A stretch of 60,000 nucleotides of DNA, taken from NCBI GenBank assembly GCA_014529385.2, contig CM043958.1, positions 148,713,293 through 148,773,292 on the forward strand. The letters are read 5' to 3'. Under the pieces are notes generated by a model. It had not been told where the DNA came from. It worked only from the letters and a program-made list of their open reading frames with translations, and ran no database searches. The stretch's first letter is position 1. The number at the start of each line of letters is the position of its first letter. The DNA is from Adiantum capillus-veneris. Its lineage: Eukaryota; Streptophyta; Polypodiopsida; Polypodiales; Pteridaceae. The translations under genes were made by a program, and so were the position numbers. Positions 11,201-23,100 of the stretch are shown one piece after another.

Positions 11201-11398
11201 GTAACAATCTCTGATTTTCCACGATGCACATGCGAGGACTTCCAAAAGAGAGAATTAAAAAAACAGACCTACGTGCCGTGCAAACACATGTACTATGTAT
11301 TTCTTCATATTCTTGGGTTAGACTCACATGCCCATGAGTTCATGCACCAGGCTGCTTTATCCAAGGTAGAAATTTTTCAGGCTCTTGGGGGGAACTAG
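8214..11398 (+). pseudogene. Mutator-like (MULE) transposase with SWIM zinc finger, broken
   Basis: The frame from 8214 runs to a TAA at 8667-8669 and then continues in the same frame to 10,496. A one-base frame change near 10,490 leads into a third segment ending at 11,398. The order is typical of MULEs. A Cys/His-rich N-terminal finger at 8730-8890 (CSSDCFPG, CSGHLCCVNDACPF) recalls the FLYWCH/WRKY-GCM1 class. A DDE-type core follows, with an Asp at 9597 (VYDPFVRE) and the block FMADEANANW (Asp at 9744) before CGFHWEQSM. The C-terminal SWIM finger has CTC at 11,225-11,233 and CKH at 11,279-11,287. The gene has no introns in this span. MULE transposases cut and paste elements with long terminal inverted repeats. 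The stop and the frameshift suggest a recently dead copy. Other cofactors cannot be judged. Confidence 0.75.
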
Positions 11399-11465
11399 GG
11401 CAGTTGTGCGTCCTTAGGATACTTACACAACATGATGTTCAAATTATATACTGCACACCATTGCA

Positions 11466-12620
11466 GTATTTTTTTGTGGGCATTTACGTTAACTATCAAT
11501 CACCATCCTAGGAGTTTTTAGGTTGCAGTTTTGAAATTTTTGGGAAATGTCGAACGTAAGGCTTCGAACACATAAACCTTCCATGTATTTAATATATTGT
11601 TGTCGTTTTTTGTTGGCATTTGGATTTACTACCAGCTTCTATCCTGGGAGTTGATAATTTTTGCATCTTTTGGCTTTGCCTTGTAAGCAATTGCGTGAGT
11701 TCAGTTCCTTAGTATGCTCTCGACTATATTTTGTTAAAAATTATAGGTCGTCAATAGCAATGTGTTTAAATGTCTACACTATTTTTGCATTCCTTACCAA
11801 CAATCGTGGTAAGGGAGTTCATGGTTTTGAATATATTGGCTTTACCTTGTACGACAACACAGTTCTAAATCATATGGGTTTACCTCGTAAGAGGCACGAC
11901 AAACTATTAATTTATTTCCTTGGAAACTATTGGTCATCAACAAATATGTGTCTAAATGTTTTCAATGTCTTTGCTCGATTTAGTGCTTACTTAGATTTGT
12001 TTGTTGCAGTAGTTTTTTGTGGGCATTTATGTTAACTATCAATCACCATCTTAGGAGTTTTTAGGTTGCAATTTTGAATTTTTGGGATACGTCGAACATA
12101 TAAGGCTTCGAACACATAAACTTTCCATGTATTTAGTATATTGTGGTCATTTTTTGTTGGCAATTTTGCATCTTTTGGCTTTACCTTGTAAGGAATTGCG
12201 TGTAAGGAATTGCGTGAGTTCAGTTACTTAGTATGCTCTCAACTATATTTTCTTAAAAATTATAGGTCATCAATAGCACTGTTTTTGAATGTCTACATTT
12301 TCTTTGCATTCACTACCAACAACCGTGGTAAGAGAGTTCATGGTTTTGAATATATTGGCTTTACCTTATACGACAACATAGTTCTAAATCATATGGGTTT
12401 ACCTCGTCAGAGGCACTATAAACTACCAATTTATTTCCTTAGAAACTATTGGTCATCAACAAATATGTGTCTAAATATTTTCAATGTCTTTGCTCGATTT
12501 AGTGCTCACTCGGATTTGCTCGTTATATGAATCCTTTGGGTTTTCTTTGGAAACTATTGGTCATCAACAAATACGTGTCTAAATGTTTTCAATGTCTTTG
12601 TATTTGTTTGCTCAGTTTAG
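11466..12620. repeat. Tandem repeat of about 0.5 kb downstream of the transposase
   Basis: Two copies (about 11,466-12,008 and 12,009-12,525) share GTGGGCATTTAYGTTAACTA, the AAGGCTTCGAACACATAAA block and TATGGGTTTACCTCGT. A third partial copy of the GAAACTATTGGTCATCAACAA part lies at 12,545-12,600. Short ORFs inside are repeat-driven and not gene-like. The array begins 70 bases after the transposase stop, so it may be 3' UTR or subterminal repeat of that element. Confidence 0.8.
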
Positions 12621-12917
12621 TGCTCGCTCGGATTTGCTTGCTCGGAGATTGGGATTCTTCTGTTACCTCTATTGGTGGTAATGTCACACACCTTTTTTCA
12701 CAACAACTGAAACTCATTCGGACTTTGGGAGTCAAAATAGTAGAAAAGCAAATGCCTAGCTTTATACCACCCATACATGTTTTTTTAGGACAATCCTGTG
12801 TACTTCCAGATGCCTTCTTGTCCTTTGATAACTCAACTGCACCCCCATGTAGAGACCAACACTTCATAGAATAGATTCGAGTTCTCTTATACACTCTTCT
12901 CTTCTTTCTGTAGGCTC
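12621..12917. other. Spacer with no recognised gene
   Basis: Nothing coding is recognised. A short open frame crosses this stretch but has no known motif. It ends where R1-type gag homology starts. Confidence 0.4.
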
Positions 12918-14339
12918 CATATTTACTTCTTGCTCTCGCAGCTTCGTACTCTTAAAGCCATTCAAGAACCAATCTCTCATTCTTTTTTTTGAGGGAGATT
13001 CTTGTAGTTGTTTGGTTAGTTCTTTTATCTCTTCCACATAACTTTTGACTTATAGATTGCCTTGTTTGATCTTATCTAGCTCACACGAAATATCTTCATC
13101 TCCCCTATTGTCTGAGTATTCCAGTTTGAAAGCTTTAATGAGCTTGTGATATGATCTGAGTTGATAGGCTAGGTAGTGGTATTACCATTTCCTAGCAGCG
13201 TCCTTCAGTGTTTGCGGAAATTATTCCCCCCACTCATCTTCATCTATGTCTTTTAGTTCAACATACTGCTCAAAAGCTTGTATGTGAACATCAGGGTCAT
13301 CCCTCTTTCCTCCTTTGAATATAGGCAAGGAACTTTTCAAATCAGTAGAATGTTCCTTAGTCTTGATGATTGTGGTTTTACCTACTGGTTTCTTACCTCT
13401 TGGATTCTTCTTATTGTAATGATCAATGTCAACCTCACAGTCTTTTGTTTCCATCTTTTTCATTGTCTCTTCAATTGCTTTCTTGGTTCCCTTGTGTGTT
13501 GAGTAATGAGTTCTTCTGCCTCTATCACTCTCATTAGTCTGTCTTTGACTTTTGGATCCTTGAGTCTTATTCCCTCTATCCGGTCTTTCAGCTCGTTCGA
13601 CGCTTGGAATGACTAGAATGCTGTGAATCCCTTGATTCCTCAACAGTACCCCCTACTAGAGCAACCTCAATTTCCTTCCTAGGTTGTGGATGAGTTTCAG
13701 AGCCTACTTCAGTCTCTTCTGGAATTGGACTGACCCTTTCTTGACTTTTTTGTAAGGCAATTTGTTGGCCTACAACCTCGGTTGGTACTTGTTATGGGTG
13801 GTATTGTGGACATACAATAGCTCTAATTCCAGTTGGGAGATAGTTCTCATGTCTCAGAGCTTTTAGCTCCAACCACCATTATTGCCAAAATGGAATGAGC
13901 TGGATGTATTCAGATAGCTATTCCAGGTTGGTACTTGGAACTAAAGATGTCAGATTCAGAGATTACACCAGAACCGAAAGCTGATATACTGGAACTAAAA
14001 GACAAGACATTGTAAAGGAAACTAAAACTAGGATTGTATTTCAGATATGTAGAGTATACTGGAGATCATTTGATATCCCAGAATCTCACTTTATCATAAA
14101 ATAAGAGAGAGAGTGCACCACAATGGTTACAAGAGCACAAGTAGCTCTCGACATAGACTAGTGTAGATTCTAAAGAGTCAAAAGCTATACAAAATGAGTA
14201 ATGCGTCCTATTTATGGGTTGTCGGGCTAATGTTTGGCTGCTTGTGCATTGTCAATTACTACAGTAACTCATTGGTTACTGCTTCTAGGAACTTCCTTTG
14301 CCCGCCAGTCCAACTTGGGGTTGGTTCCCGCCTTCTACA
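12918..14339 (-). mobile_element. R1-family retrotransposon fragment: 5' LTR plus truncated gag
   Basis: On the minus strand the LTR starts at 14,339 with TGTAGAAGGCGGG, matching the 3' LTR of R1 at 58,030. It carries a CATAAATAG box at 14,216-14,208 and ends near 13,928, before the TGGAATAGCTATCTG block also found in R1. The gag follows, with the Ser/Arg-rich stretch and LPIFKGGKRDDPDVHIQAF at about 13,330-13,270. It has in-frame stops after DEDEWGE and after RKW, and homology ends after KLREQEV at about 12,918. No pol or 3' LTR is present, so this is a 3'-truncated insertion. It lies directly against Helitron helicase sequence at 14,341. Confidence 0.8.
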
Positions 14340-14871
14340 ATGATACTATTTGCATATGCTACTCAACAAGTGCAAAGTATGCATGGCTTTTAACGATAGT
14401 TAGACCTTCAATGGACGAGTAAATAAGCATGCAATGCATGGGGATTATTTCAAGTTGATGATGAACGGTTTCTTTGTTTAGAAGAAGCTTCACTTCAACA
14501 AACAAGAAAACAATTACAGCTACTGTTTGTAGTCATTTTTGTTTTTTGTGAGCCGATATGTCCTAGTGCATTATGGAATTACTTTTGTAAGGAGATTTTT
14601 TAGGACCACATATATCATGTGAGGACTTACACAACTAGTGTGTGTATCTGTGAACGCATGGCACAAAACAAGCACAAAACCAAGCATTGTTGAACTTAGA
14701 AACAATGCTTCAGCAATATGAAAAGAGGCTCTCAGATTACTCTGGAATGCCCTAAGTGGATCGCACATTGCAAATCATGAGTGAGCATGGAGTGCTTGCT
14801 GAAGAGTTAATGTATGATGTAGAGGAACAAAGAGGATTGTCTGCTCGGATGGAATCATCTTTGAATGTTGG

Positions 14872-16441
14872 TGTAATGGTAATTGCCTATGAACTTTGAG
14901 AGTAGCGGAATTAGGAAATTAGGTGAAGCACTTTTGAGAGATTCTTTGTGAGCATAGCGGTTGAACTTAATTGATGGTAGCAACATAAACATGGTACTAT
15001 GAACAATACTTTTTCAAGAGAGAGAGTTTAGAGAACATGAGAATAGTTGAGGACCGGATTCATATGGAGCCGGTCCCCCTCCAATAGGCATTTGCATTAT
15101 AGTTTCTCCCATCAAGAGAGACTTGGTACAATACAATCTTTGTGTTCCTTGTAACCTAGGTGATGCAATGAAGATCGAAAACTTCATGCATCACCAGCAT
15201 AACATAAACTTGAAGAAAGCATTAACTATCCCAAGCCTTAGTCCCAAGGCCTCAAACACCTTTGAAGGTGGAGAGAGCTAGTGGAGAATGAGGATAGGGA
15301 AGAGGAAGAAGAAACATTCCATAGGAGAAAGAAATAGTTCCTCACTTATCATTACTCTTCTTGCTAGCATACATAATAGCATAGTAATGAAGATGGATAA
15401 GATGGCAAGCTTAAGCATTGAAGCATGACTCTTGGTTGGATTTGCATTCCATAGCCAAGAGTGTTGGTGCAGGATTTCACTCTCACAAGCTTGGAGAAGG
15501 AGGTGGTGTTCCTCAACTTTCACCAAGTGAGAATGGCCTTGCAAATGAGTGTGTGTGTGTGTGTGGAGTATATCCCTCTAGCACCCCCCCCCCCTCCTTG
15601 CTTTGGGCGAGTGGTGGCCTTTCTGCATGTTGCAAGCTCATTGGACCCCTCTCCCCCTAGCCAATCACATGCAGCATGGAGTCAAGTACATGGGTAGTCT
15701 TTTGACAAGTGTCCTCCTTACCCCTTAGAGAGAGAGAGCTTGAAAATATCTAGATATTTGTTAGATGGAAATAGAAGCTCATTGGACCCCTCTTTAGCCC
15801 AACCAATAGCATTCAAGCACACCATGTGGTTAAGCTTAGACATGTGTCCCATGTGCTCTTTTAGAATTCCCCTAACTTTGAGATTTTTATGCATAGAAAG
15901 TTTCTCAAGCAACTTCCTCATTAAGTGTATAGGTTCTCTTTTTGACTCAAGCATCTTACCCCCCATGCATAGGAAGCTTCTCAGGTAACTTTCTCATTAA
16001 ATGTGTCAGGTACCTCAAGTACCTTAGTCATCAAGCATGACAAGCACCTTAGGTGGAGTTCCTACCTCAAGCACAGCCCTAGCTTGCTTAAGTTTAGGTC
16101 GGATTCCCACCTCAAGCACATCCCTAGCTTGCTTAAGTTTAGGTCGGGTTCCCACCTCAAGCTTAGCCCTAGTTTGCTTAAGGTCAAAGGACTTTTAACA
16201 CTAACCATTGAAGGTCTTTAATGAAGCTAATCCTAAGGTCTTTTAAGCTTCATTAGTTAACCCTGCTCTTTGACAGACCATCTCTCATTTGGGTCCCTTT
16301 ACCATTGGCCCCGTTTTGAGATAGATCATTAAGCACATGTCTATATTCTAACCCTTGTTCCCGTTTATTATCCCATATTACATGATCAATTTAATATGAG
16401 AAAATCATTTAGGTTGGTTAGATATTAGATATTTAATGACA
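14872..16441 (-). repeat. Solo LTR (R3 family) with perfect 5-bp target duplication
   Basis: On the minus strand it starts TGTCATTAAATATC at 16,441 and ends in ATTACA at 14,872. It matches R3 LTR blocks such as CTAAATGATTTTCTCAT, CTTGATGGGAGAAAC and GGAGGGGGAC. GTTGG flanks both sides (14,867-14,871 and 16,442-16,446), in the middle of the helicase frame. No internal retrotransposon sequence remains, as expected after LTR-LTR recombination. Confidence 0.88.
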
Positions 16442-16701
16442 GTTGGACAAAGGGACGCTTACAATTGGGTTTTACAAGCCATTGGCATGAATAGTGGGAT
16501 TGTGTTCTTGAATGGGCCAGGTGGAACAAGAAAGACTTATCTTTATAATGCCTTGCTCTCTCGAATACGTAGAAAGAGCAAAGTTGCCTTGGCATGCACA
16601 TCATTTGGTATTGCAGCACAACTTCTTCACAATGGAAGGACCGCACACTCTAGGTTCAAGATCCCTATTGATATAGATTCTAATTTGACATGCAACATTA
16701 A

Positions 16702-17994
16702 CACTAGTTTTGTAATTGGATACTTAAGTGTCCTGAGACACTAAAGTGTCCTGTTTTTCTACCAAGTTTTAGTAATTTATTTGTCAAGCTAGAAAGAAGT
16801 TTTTTTTCACCTTGCTTCTACCATAGGTTGGTTATGTGGGAAAGAAAACACTGGATTTTTCTCCATATCAAAATACAATCCATATGGAGAGAATTCTGGT
16901 AAGTTCTACGACATAAATTTTAGTAAAATTTCAAGCTGTTTTGCCAAAAAAATCATAAAATTATTATATCTTTTTGTAGAAATGGCATGTTTTACGTTGA
17001 TAAAATCCAAGTGTTAGCACTTAGTGTTACAAAACAATGGAATGCACTTCAAAAGATAAGTTTTCAAGTCACATGCAAGTTATAGACATAATTTCATACT
17101 TGAGCACGTGCTGAATAAGAGAATAATTTTGCTCTTCCAAAGGTCCCCTCATGAAATTGATACTATTCTAGTCCAATTTGACAACTACAAATGACTTTAT
17201 ATGTTTAAACGAAGAAACTACATATTTTTTGGGCTCCCTAACTTAATTAAATCTCGTTGCTTGAACTCTATCTTGAATTTTTTATCGTAGAAAAACTCTT
17301 GAAAATCTTGAGTTCTCCATAATAACATTGAAACCAAGGTTTTAGACACCCCATTTGTGTATGTACCACGTACTTTGATAAATTTAGTTGATCTAAATGA
17401 AAAGTTTGATATTATTTGAGGTTTTGAATGCTTATGTCTCAAGAATGAAAATATGAAAGTTTTCTCTTATGCAGTTTTGAATATTAAAATGATCCAATAA
17501 TTGTTGCATACCAGACCCATTCTATTTGTCATGTTGAGTATCACTTTCTAAAACTCACAAATACATCGAAAACATATTTTTCTTTGTATACAACAACATG
17601 CTTGAAATGACCATATCCAACACATGGAACTTTCCATTATTTTATATACTCCAAAGTCAATTTTTTTGCACATGAAACTTTCAATTATCTATAGCAAAAT
17701 TGTGGAAGAGTCACCTAAAATTTTCTACAAGGTTGCTTCATTTTTTCTTGACCTTATGAAGGCGATTTCTTCAAAACATCAATCGCAGTCTTACGAAGGT
17801 CAACTTGATGAGTATAATTCTTGATCATGATAGATTCTAAAATGCAAGGTTATATTTTTAAAAGACCCTTTAGCTAGCATATTTAAGCATATGAAGATGG
17901 TTTTCTTAGATAAACAGTCTAATGCAAGTCGTATTTAATTTAAATTTGTTAAAAAAGGACACTTAAAGTGTCCTGTTTTGGTACCAAATTAGTG
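16702..17994. mobile_element. TTAA-flanked 1.29-kb inverted-repeat element, no coding capacity
   Basis: The ends are CACTAGTTTTG on the left and CAAATTAGTG on the right, imperfect inverted repeats of each other. Each end carries a subterminal palindrome of the type GGACACTTWAAGTGTCC (doubled on the left, 16,720-16,755). TTAA lies outside both ends (16,698-16,701 and 17,995-17,998), and helicase reading resumes if one TTAA is dropped. The interior is AT-rich with no transposase. Four-base TTAA duplication is the piggyBac signature, whereas CACTA ends suggest EnSpm, whose duplications are 3 bp. The superfamily is left open. Confidence 0.75.
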
Positions 17995-18985
17995 TTAAAG
18001 TAAATAGTCAGCTTGTTGAGCTGTTGCGAATGACTTCATTGATCATATGGTATGAAGCTCCCATTGTCTCATAGACACGCTTTTAAGGCTCTTGATAAGA
18101 CACTAAGAGATGTCATGCATAAAAACATGTTGTTTGGCGGAAAGGTTTTCCTCCTTGGTGGTGATTTTTAGACAAGTCTTACCTATTTTACCTAGAGAAA
18201 GAAGGGAAGACAGTGTTGATGCATCTTTGTGCCACTCATACGTTTGGCATGAAATTCTACGTTTAACAGAAAGCATGCGAGTGGTCAATTGTTGCAATAA
18301 TGTTAGTGAAAGAGAATTTGTGAAATGGACACTTGCTATTGGCAACGACAATGTTTGTGATGGGGAGCTACATGATAATATGGCTTTGTCTACCTGCATG
18401 ATGCTACCACAAGATAGTTTGCAAGCACTTATTGATTGCATATATGGAGACCTTGAAACACACTCTATCATGCAAACTTTTTCAAGGATAGGAAAATTTT
18501 GGCACCTGTGTCACAACAAGGATGTGAATACTATAAACAATTTGATATTGCAAAATTTTTTGATACTTCTAAGGAATATGTCGGTGAAGACTTAAATGTG
18601 TAAATCAAATTGTGATAGCATTTTATTCACAAGTGAGTTCGTAAATAATTTAGAGCTTGGAGGTTTTCCACTCCATATTTTGCATTTGAAACAAAATACT
18701 CCACTTATGTTGGTCCGCAATTTGGACCCAAGAAGTGGTCTTTGTAATGGGACACGCTTGATGTGTATGCAATTCCATAGCAAAGTGATTAAAGGAGAAA
18801 TCATTACAAGGTCACAAGCAAGAAATACAGTGTTCATCCCAAGCATGAGAAGGCCTCCCTTTTGAGTTGAAACGTCAACAATTTCCCTTGAGATGTGCTT
18901 TTGGGATGACGATCAACAAGGCACTGTCTTTATAATGCTATATTTTTGGACATAAGTGTATTGTGAAAACTTTTGCTCAAGTCGT

Positions 18986-19174
18986 ACATAAGAGTTGAAC
19001 TTTGTCTTTTCAAATGTTCATTTTCAAATGTTCATTTTCAAATTACATGAACGTTCTAACACATGGGCCATATCGTCACCGGAGCGCAATCGTAAAGTAA
19101 TGTACTCTCTAAATTTTATGTGCTATAGAAAAACATATTGTTTGAAAAAACACACGATAATGATGTGCTTATTT

Positions 19175-19241
<67 letters not shown>

Positions 19242-19499
19242 TCTCTCTCTCTCAAACTCTTCCTACTCACTTTCTATGTCTTTATCTTAGATTGAAGGTG
19301 AAGTGGGACAAACTGATCGGTAGGCCATTTTGGAACACTATGTATGTATCAGATAGTGGCCGGTTTGGAAGGCCTCTAGCCTTGCAAGTTCCCATTCCTC
19401 TCTCTCTCTCTCTCAAAAAGCTAAGTGGGATAAATTGTTTGGTGCTTGAAAAGGTGATACACCAATGAGCTCTAAACCCAAATATCAACTTATAAACAC
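18986..19499. other. Spacer with CT/TA microsatellite, no gene
   Basis: After the helicase remnant there is (CT)n at 19,179-19,215, (TA)13 at 19,216-19,241 and another short (CT) run. Two copies of an AAGTGGGA-containing segment with CCTCTC follow (about 19,300 and 19,420). No coding signal is seen. Confidence 0.6.
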
Positions 19500-19640
19500 C
19501 ATGTGTGTTATGGTAAGAGCGAGACCCACCACAGCCAGTCATGTGAGCTAGTTCTCCCTCTAGGACCTTTCTCACGTCTTGAGTTCAAAACCTTGGTGGA
19601 CCCCCTCCCTCTTCCTTCCCTTCTGTCCCTTTACTTCTCT
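19500..19640 (+). repeat. tRNA-like SINE fragment (candidate)
   Basis: ATGGTAAGAGCGAGACCC at about 19,509 resembles a pol III A box. GAGTTCAAAACCT, about 70 bases downstream, resembles a B box at tRNA-like spacing. A related A-box segment (GGTAAGAGTGAGCGAGACCC) recurs at about 59,471. A pyrimidine-rich tail follows. No target duplication was identified. Confidence 0.3.
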
Positions 19641-20125
19641 GTCTCTCTCGTGGCATATAACGGTCGTTTGATACATGTAGCTGTCATCGTCTGCCGGATT
19701 GGAGGCCCATCAAATGAAGGGCAGCCTTTGTGTGTGCGTGTTGGGGGGGGGGGGGGGGGGGAGGGGGAGAGAGAAGGAGAGCGGCAAAATGTCTGTTTGC
19801 ATTAAGTTCCTATTGTGATAGGCTCAACTTCTGTATGTAAACAGGAAACAAATTACAAGATGAATTGAAGGTACCAATTAGACCTCAAACAATATTTAGC
19901 ATCTAGTATGTGAGCTTGTCAAATTCTATATGTTTTCAGACTCTCTAGATTGTGTCAGTTGATGGTGTCACTGTGCTTGACTTCAGGATTAGGGTTGCAC
20001 GAGGCATTCATGCAGATTGCTGAGTCGCATTTTGGTGGCCTATGCAAGGTTACGCATGTTATCAGTCGGACGGTCCCTGCTTTCTTTGACAGTGTAACTT
20101 CACTTGCATTCATGTCAAGGCGATG

Positions 20126-23100
20126 TCAATGCGTGGGTGTCTTCTTAGGTGGGCATTGGTAGCATTTGGCAAAGAGCCCAAATGAGTTGATTTGACGCAC
20201 AAAGTTGGTGATGCTAGCCCATCCTCCAAATCCGAATCCCACCACCAGTGTCCATATCACCACAAACAGATTGAGAAGGTAGGTGGCTGTCCAGCTTCGA
20301 ATAAACCGCGGGGGCTTCTCCACAGCATTCTGCAAGGTCATGAGAATTGAAGCTGTGTCAGCAAGGCACGCCCAAGCAATCATCACAAGTCTGAGTCAAA
20401 GGCCCTTAGTAACTTGGGGGGATCGAATGCAGGCGTTTATCATGTGCAATCAACATAAGGGGAACATTTATGCTGGGAATCACTCCAAATTGCAGGAAAC
20501 TATCATGTGCATTCATCGCAACAGGAATCTATATGCTGGGATTCACTGTAAAGAGCAGGCAGGTGACTATCATGCGCAATCAACACAAGGCATATCTATG
20601 CTCACATTTCCACATATCAAAGGGTGCGATATAGACTGCTGGGTCGTTGAAAACAAATAAAACAAAGCTCACACATCATAATGGGCTCAACTGCCCCTTA
20701 TAAAGCATAATGGACTCGAGTCCCCAGCCCCATTCCACTAGAAAAACTGGATATGTTCTTAGTTGTGTGCATCAGCATTAATGCTGAAAAGGACAGCTAA
20801 ACCTTAGGGTCCTGCCCAGGAACAGAATTCAGGGTGGCACCTTATGGCCTACCATATTAAAAGTTCAAACAAATTACCTTCTACTATGTAGCAATGCAAG
20901 TCCTAAGTATCTCGATATCCTTGTAACAGAATGGAAAAAGATGCAGTTCGATGGGCTTACCTCTCGTGCAAAAGTGGTGCGGTATGTGGCCATGTGAGCA
21001 GCAGCTGGAATGATGTAAACTGTAAATGACACCAGGAGAGCACCGATGGCAGAATTGATCGGCCCAAAGAAGGGAAAGATGATGGCCAAGAACCAAATGG
21101 GCAACAATACAGGTAGCCTGACAATTGCTCGAACAAGTATGTTACGAGAGGTATGGAATCCTGTCACCTTCTCCCACACAAAGTAGAGCGGTGTGCATGC
21201 AAAGCCAAAGGTGATGAACTGCACAAATGTACATTCGACAAGACCAGGACGTAAGCGTTAGCTCTCTGGCTACTTACACACCACGTTATTGTGTGTTCAA
21301 AACCTGGGCCATCATGAAGCTTTTAGGGAAACATCAACCAATTGAATGTTGATTGTACTAACCTGATGGATCAACATAAGCACAACGGCAAAATCTCTTG
21401 CTCCAGATCTTGGAAGCAAAGCAAATGCGTTCGAGTGGTCTAAAAGCTTGTCTCCAAAAGCCCAATAGACAGAGATGGCCGAGGGTAGCGTCAGTGTGAA
21501 AACGTAGAGTGTGGCTACGAGATAGACCCACTTAAACCTCCGCGGTTTCCACATTGCGTGCATTATCTCCCTGCACAGATACACACGATAGGTTTGATTG
21601 GTAAACATCACATCACTGCTTGATTGATGCAACGAAATTTGAACGAGGAAGTCAAGGCTTTACACAGTGACAGCATGACCACCAAAGGTGTAGAGAATGT
21701 TGGTTGCACCAGTAAAGTAAAGGACCATCTTGGTAGGTGCAGAATGCTTGACATCTGCAATCTGAGGTCAATAACACACAGAATTTTTAGGGTACAATGC
21801 ATGCTGGTGAAACATCTGTGGATTAAAAACATACGACTTCCGGCACTGAAGTGAATATGCTCTTTAGAGTGCATGGATATTCTTGTACCCATTCAATATA
21901 TGCATGGTACGTTATAACTCAATATCTGTGCCAGGGAAGCAGATATGAAGAGATGCACAGACAAGTGCGTAGACAAGTTGGCTTCCGCATGCACATAAAT
22001 AACTGCATTCTGAGGTCATTGACATAAATGGATACATGCTGGTAAGACATCTAGACATTAAAAACATATGACTTCCTGCATTCGGCCTCCTATGATCTTT
22101 AAAATGCATAGATATTCTTGAACCCATCCAATGCATGCAACCAAATATCTATGCAATGAAAGCAGATATGCAGATATGCGCACACAAATGCTTAGACAAG
22201 ATTCCACATGCACATAAACGATTGCAAATGAAGAAATTGTGTGTGGTTGACCTGTCCATTTGCGAGTGCGGCGATGGTCATGTACCAGGCAGTATAGGTG
22301 GTCATGCCAAGGCCCAGGAAAGACCATATCCTATAGTTGTGGAAGGATGGTATGAACACAGTGAAGGCACAGCAGGCCCCAAAGATGTAAGTCCATGTTC
22401 GCTTGTCGAGATGGTCATTGATGTAGTAGATATTGCTGTTGAGATAAACACATCCAGCTCTAAACATGCTTTTTCATAGGAAGGGTATGTGTGTCCATTC
22501 AACTCAAAAGAACAAGCTTACCTTCCACAAGCGATGAGCTGAATGACGGACCCAAAAAGCAGGAAGGTACAGTTGAAGGCCAGCCCAACAGCCTTCCAGA
22601 ATGGGCCAAGAAGTCCATCCAGCACTTCGAACCACTGTTGAAGAGACAATTACTGGATCAACCATCCGAACAATGTAGCTCCTTGAAAAACCTACTTGCT
22701 GAATTTGGCTTGCTTACCTGGATGACATGGTTTTTGAAATTTACGTTCTCTTTTTCCTTCCTGGATCTGTATTCTACATACAAGCAGCTTATCAAGTATG
22801 CGGTCCAGCTGCCCATGAGTCCATAGAATATCTGAAAAATCACCCCTGATACCATGCCCAGCTGGGAGAACGAGTACGGGAGGGTCAACAGCACTTGTGC
22901 AACCTGCACGAAATCAGCATCCTTAGCACATACTTGACCAATGATGGAACTCCCCAGCACAAGCTAGCCCTGTTACCATGACTTTCGCAGTTATGCAGAG
23001 AGTGTATGAGGATGAGGGAGCTGAATATCTGTCATCAGAATTTTCTCTTGGTATTACTAGTCATTCCGCACATGCACGTAGAGTATCAACTACATCATGA

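Larger units (their letters stand above)
14341..18985 (+). pseudogene. Helitron Pif1-like helicase, broken and interrupted by two insertions
   Basis: Pieces at 14,341-14,871, 16,447-16,701 and 17,999-18,985 read as consecutive parts of a RepHel helicase. Visible landmarks are RYYLHMLLNK and TFNGR; DDERFLCLEEASLQQ; a Walker A GPGGTRKT at about 16,516 (consensus GPGGTGKT); SFGIAAQLLHNGRTAHSRFK; TSLIIWYEAP (Walker B, usually WDEAP); FGGKVFLLGGDF; NLDPRSGLCNGTRL; and LKRQQFPLRCAFGMTINK. Frames shift several times after 18,045 and stops are present. Removing one TTAA or one GTTGG copy restores each junction, so the order of events is clear. The part upstream of RYYLHM is missing, cut at the R1-type fragment. 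The Rep domain and Helitron ends are not seen. Confidence 0.8.

Noticed and set aside
11661-12874. Open frames of 106-124 codons downstream of the transposase
   Set aside because: They lie in a tandem duplication and have hydrophobic, low-information sequence. The copies are similar only because the DNA is repeated.
12527-12894. Coding gene on either strand between the tandem repeats and the R1 fragment
   Set aside because: No motif, no splice logic, and it begins inside the repeat.
21751-21756. Nearest CAG as acceptor of auxin-carrier exon 5
   Set aside because: It puts the exon out of frame. The CAG seven bases upstream gives the family sequence.
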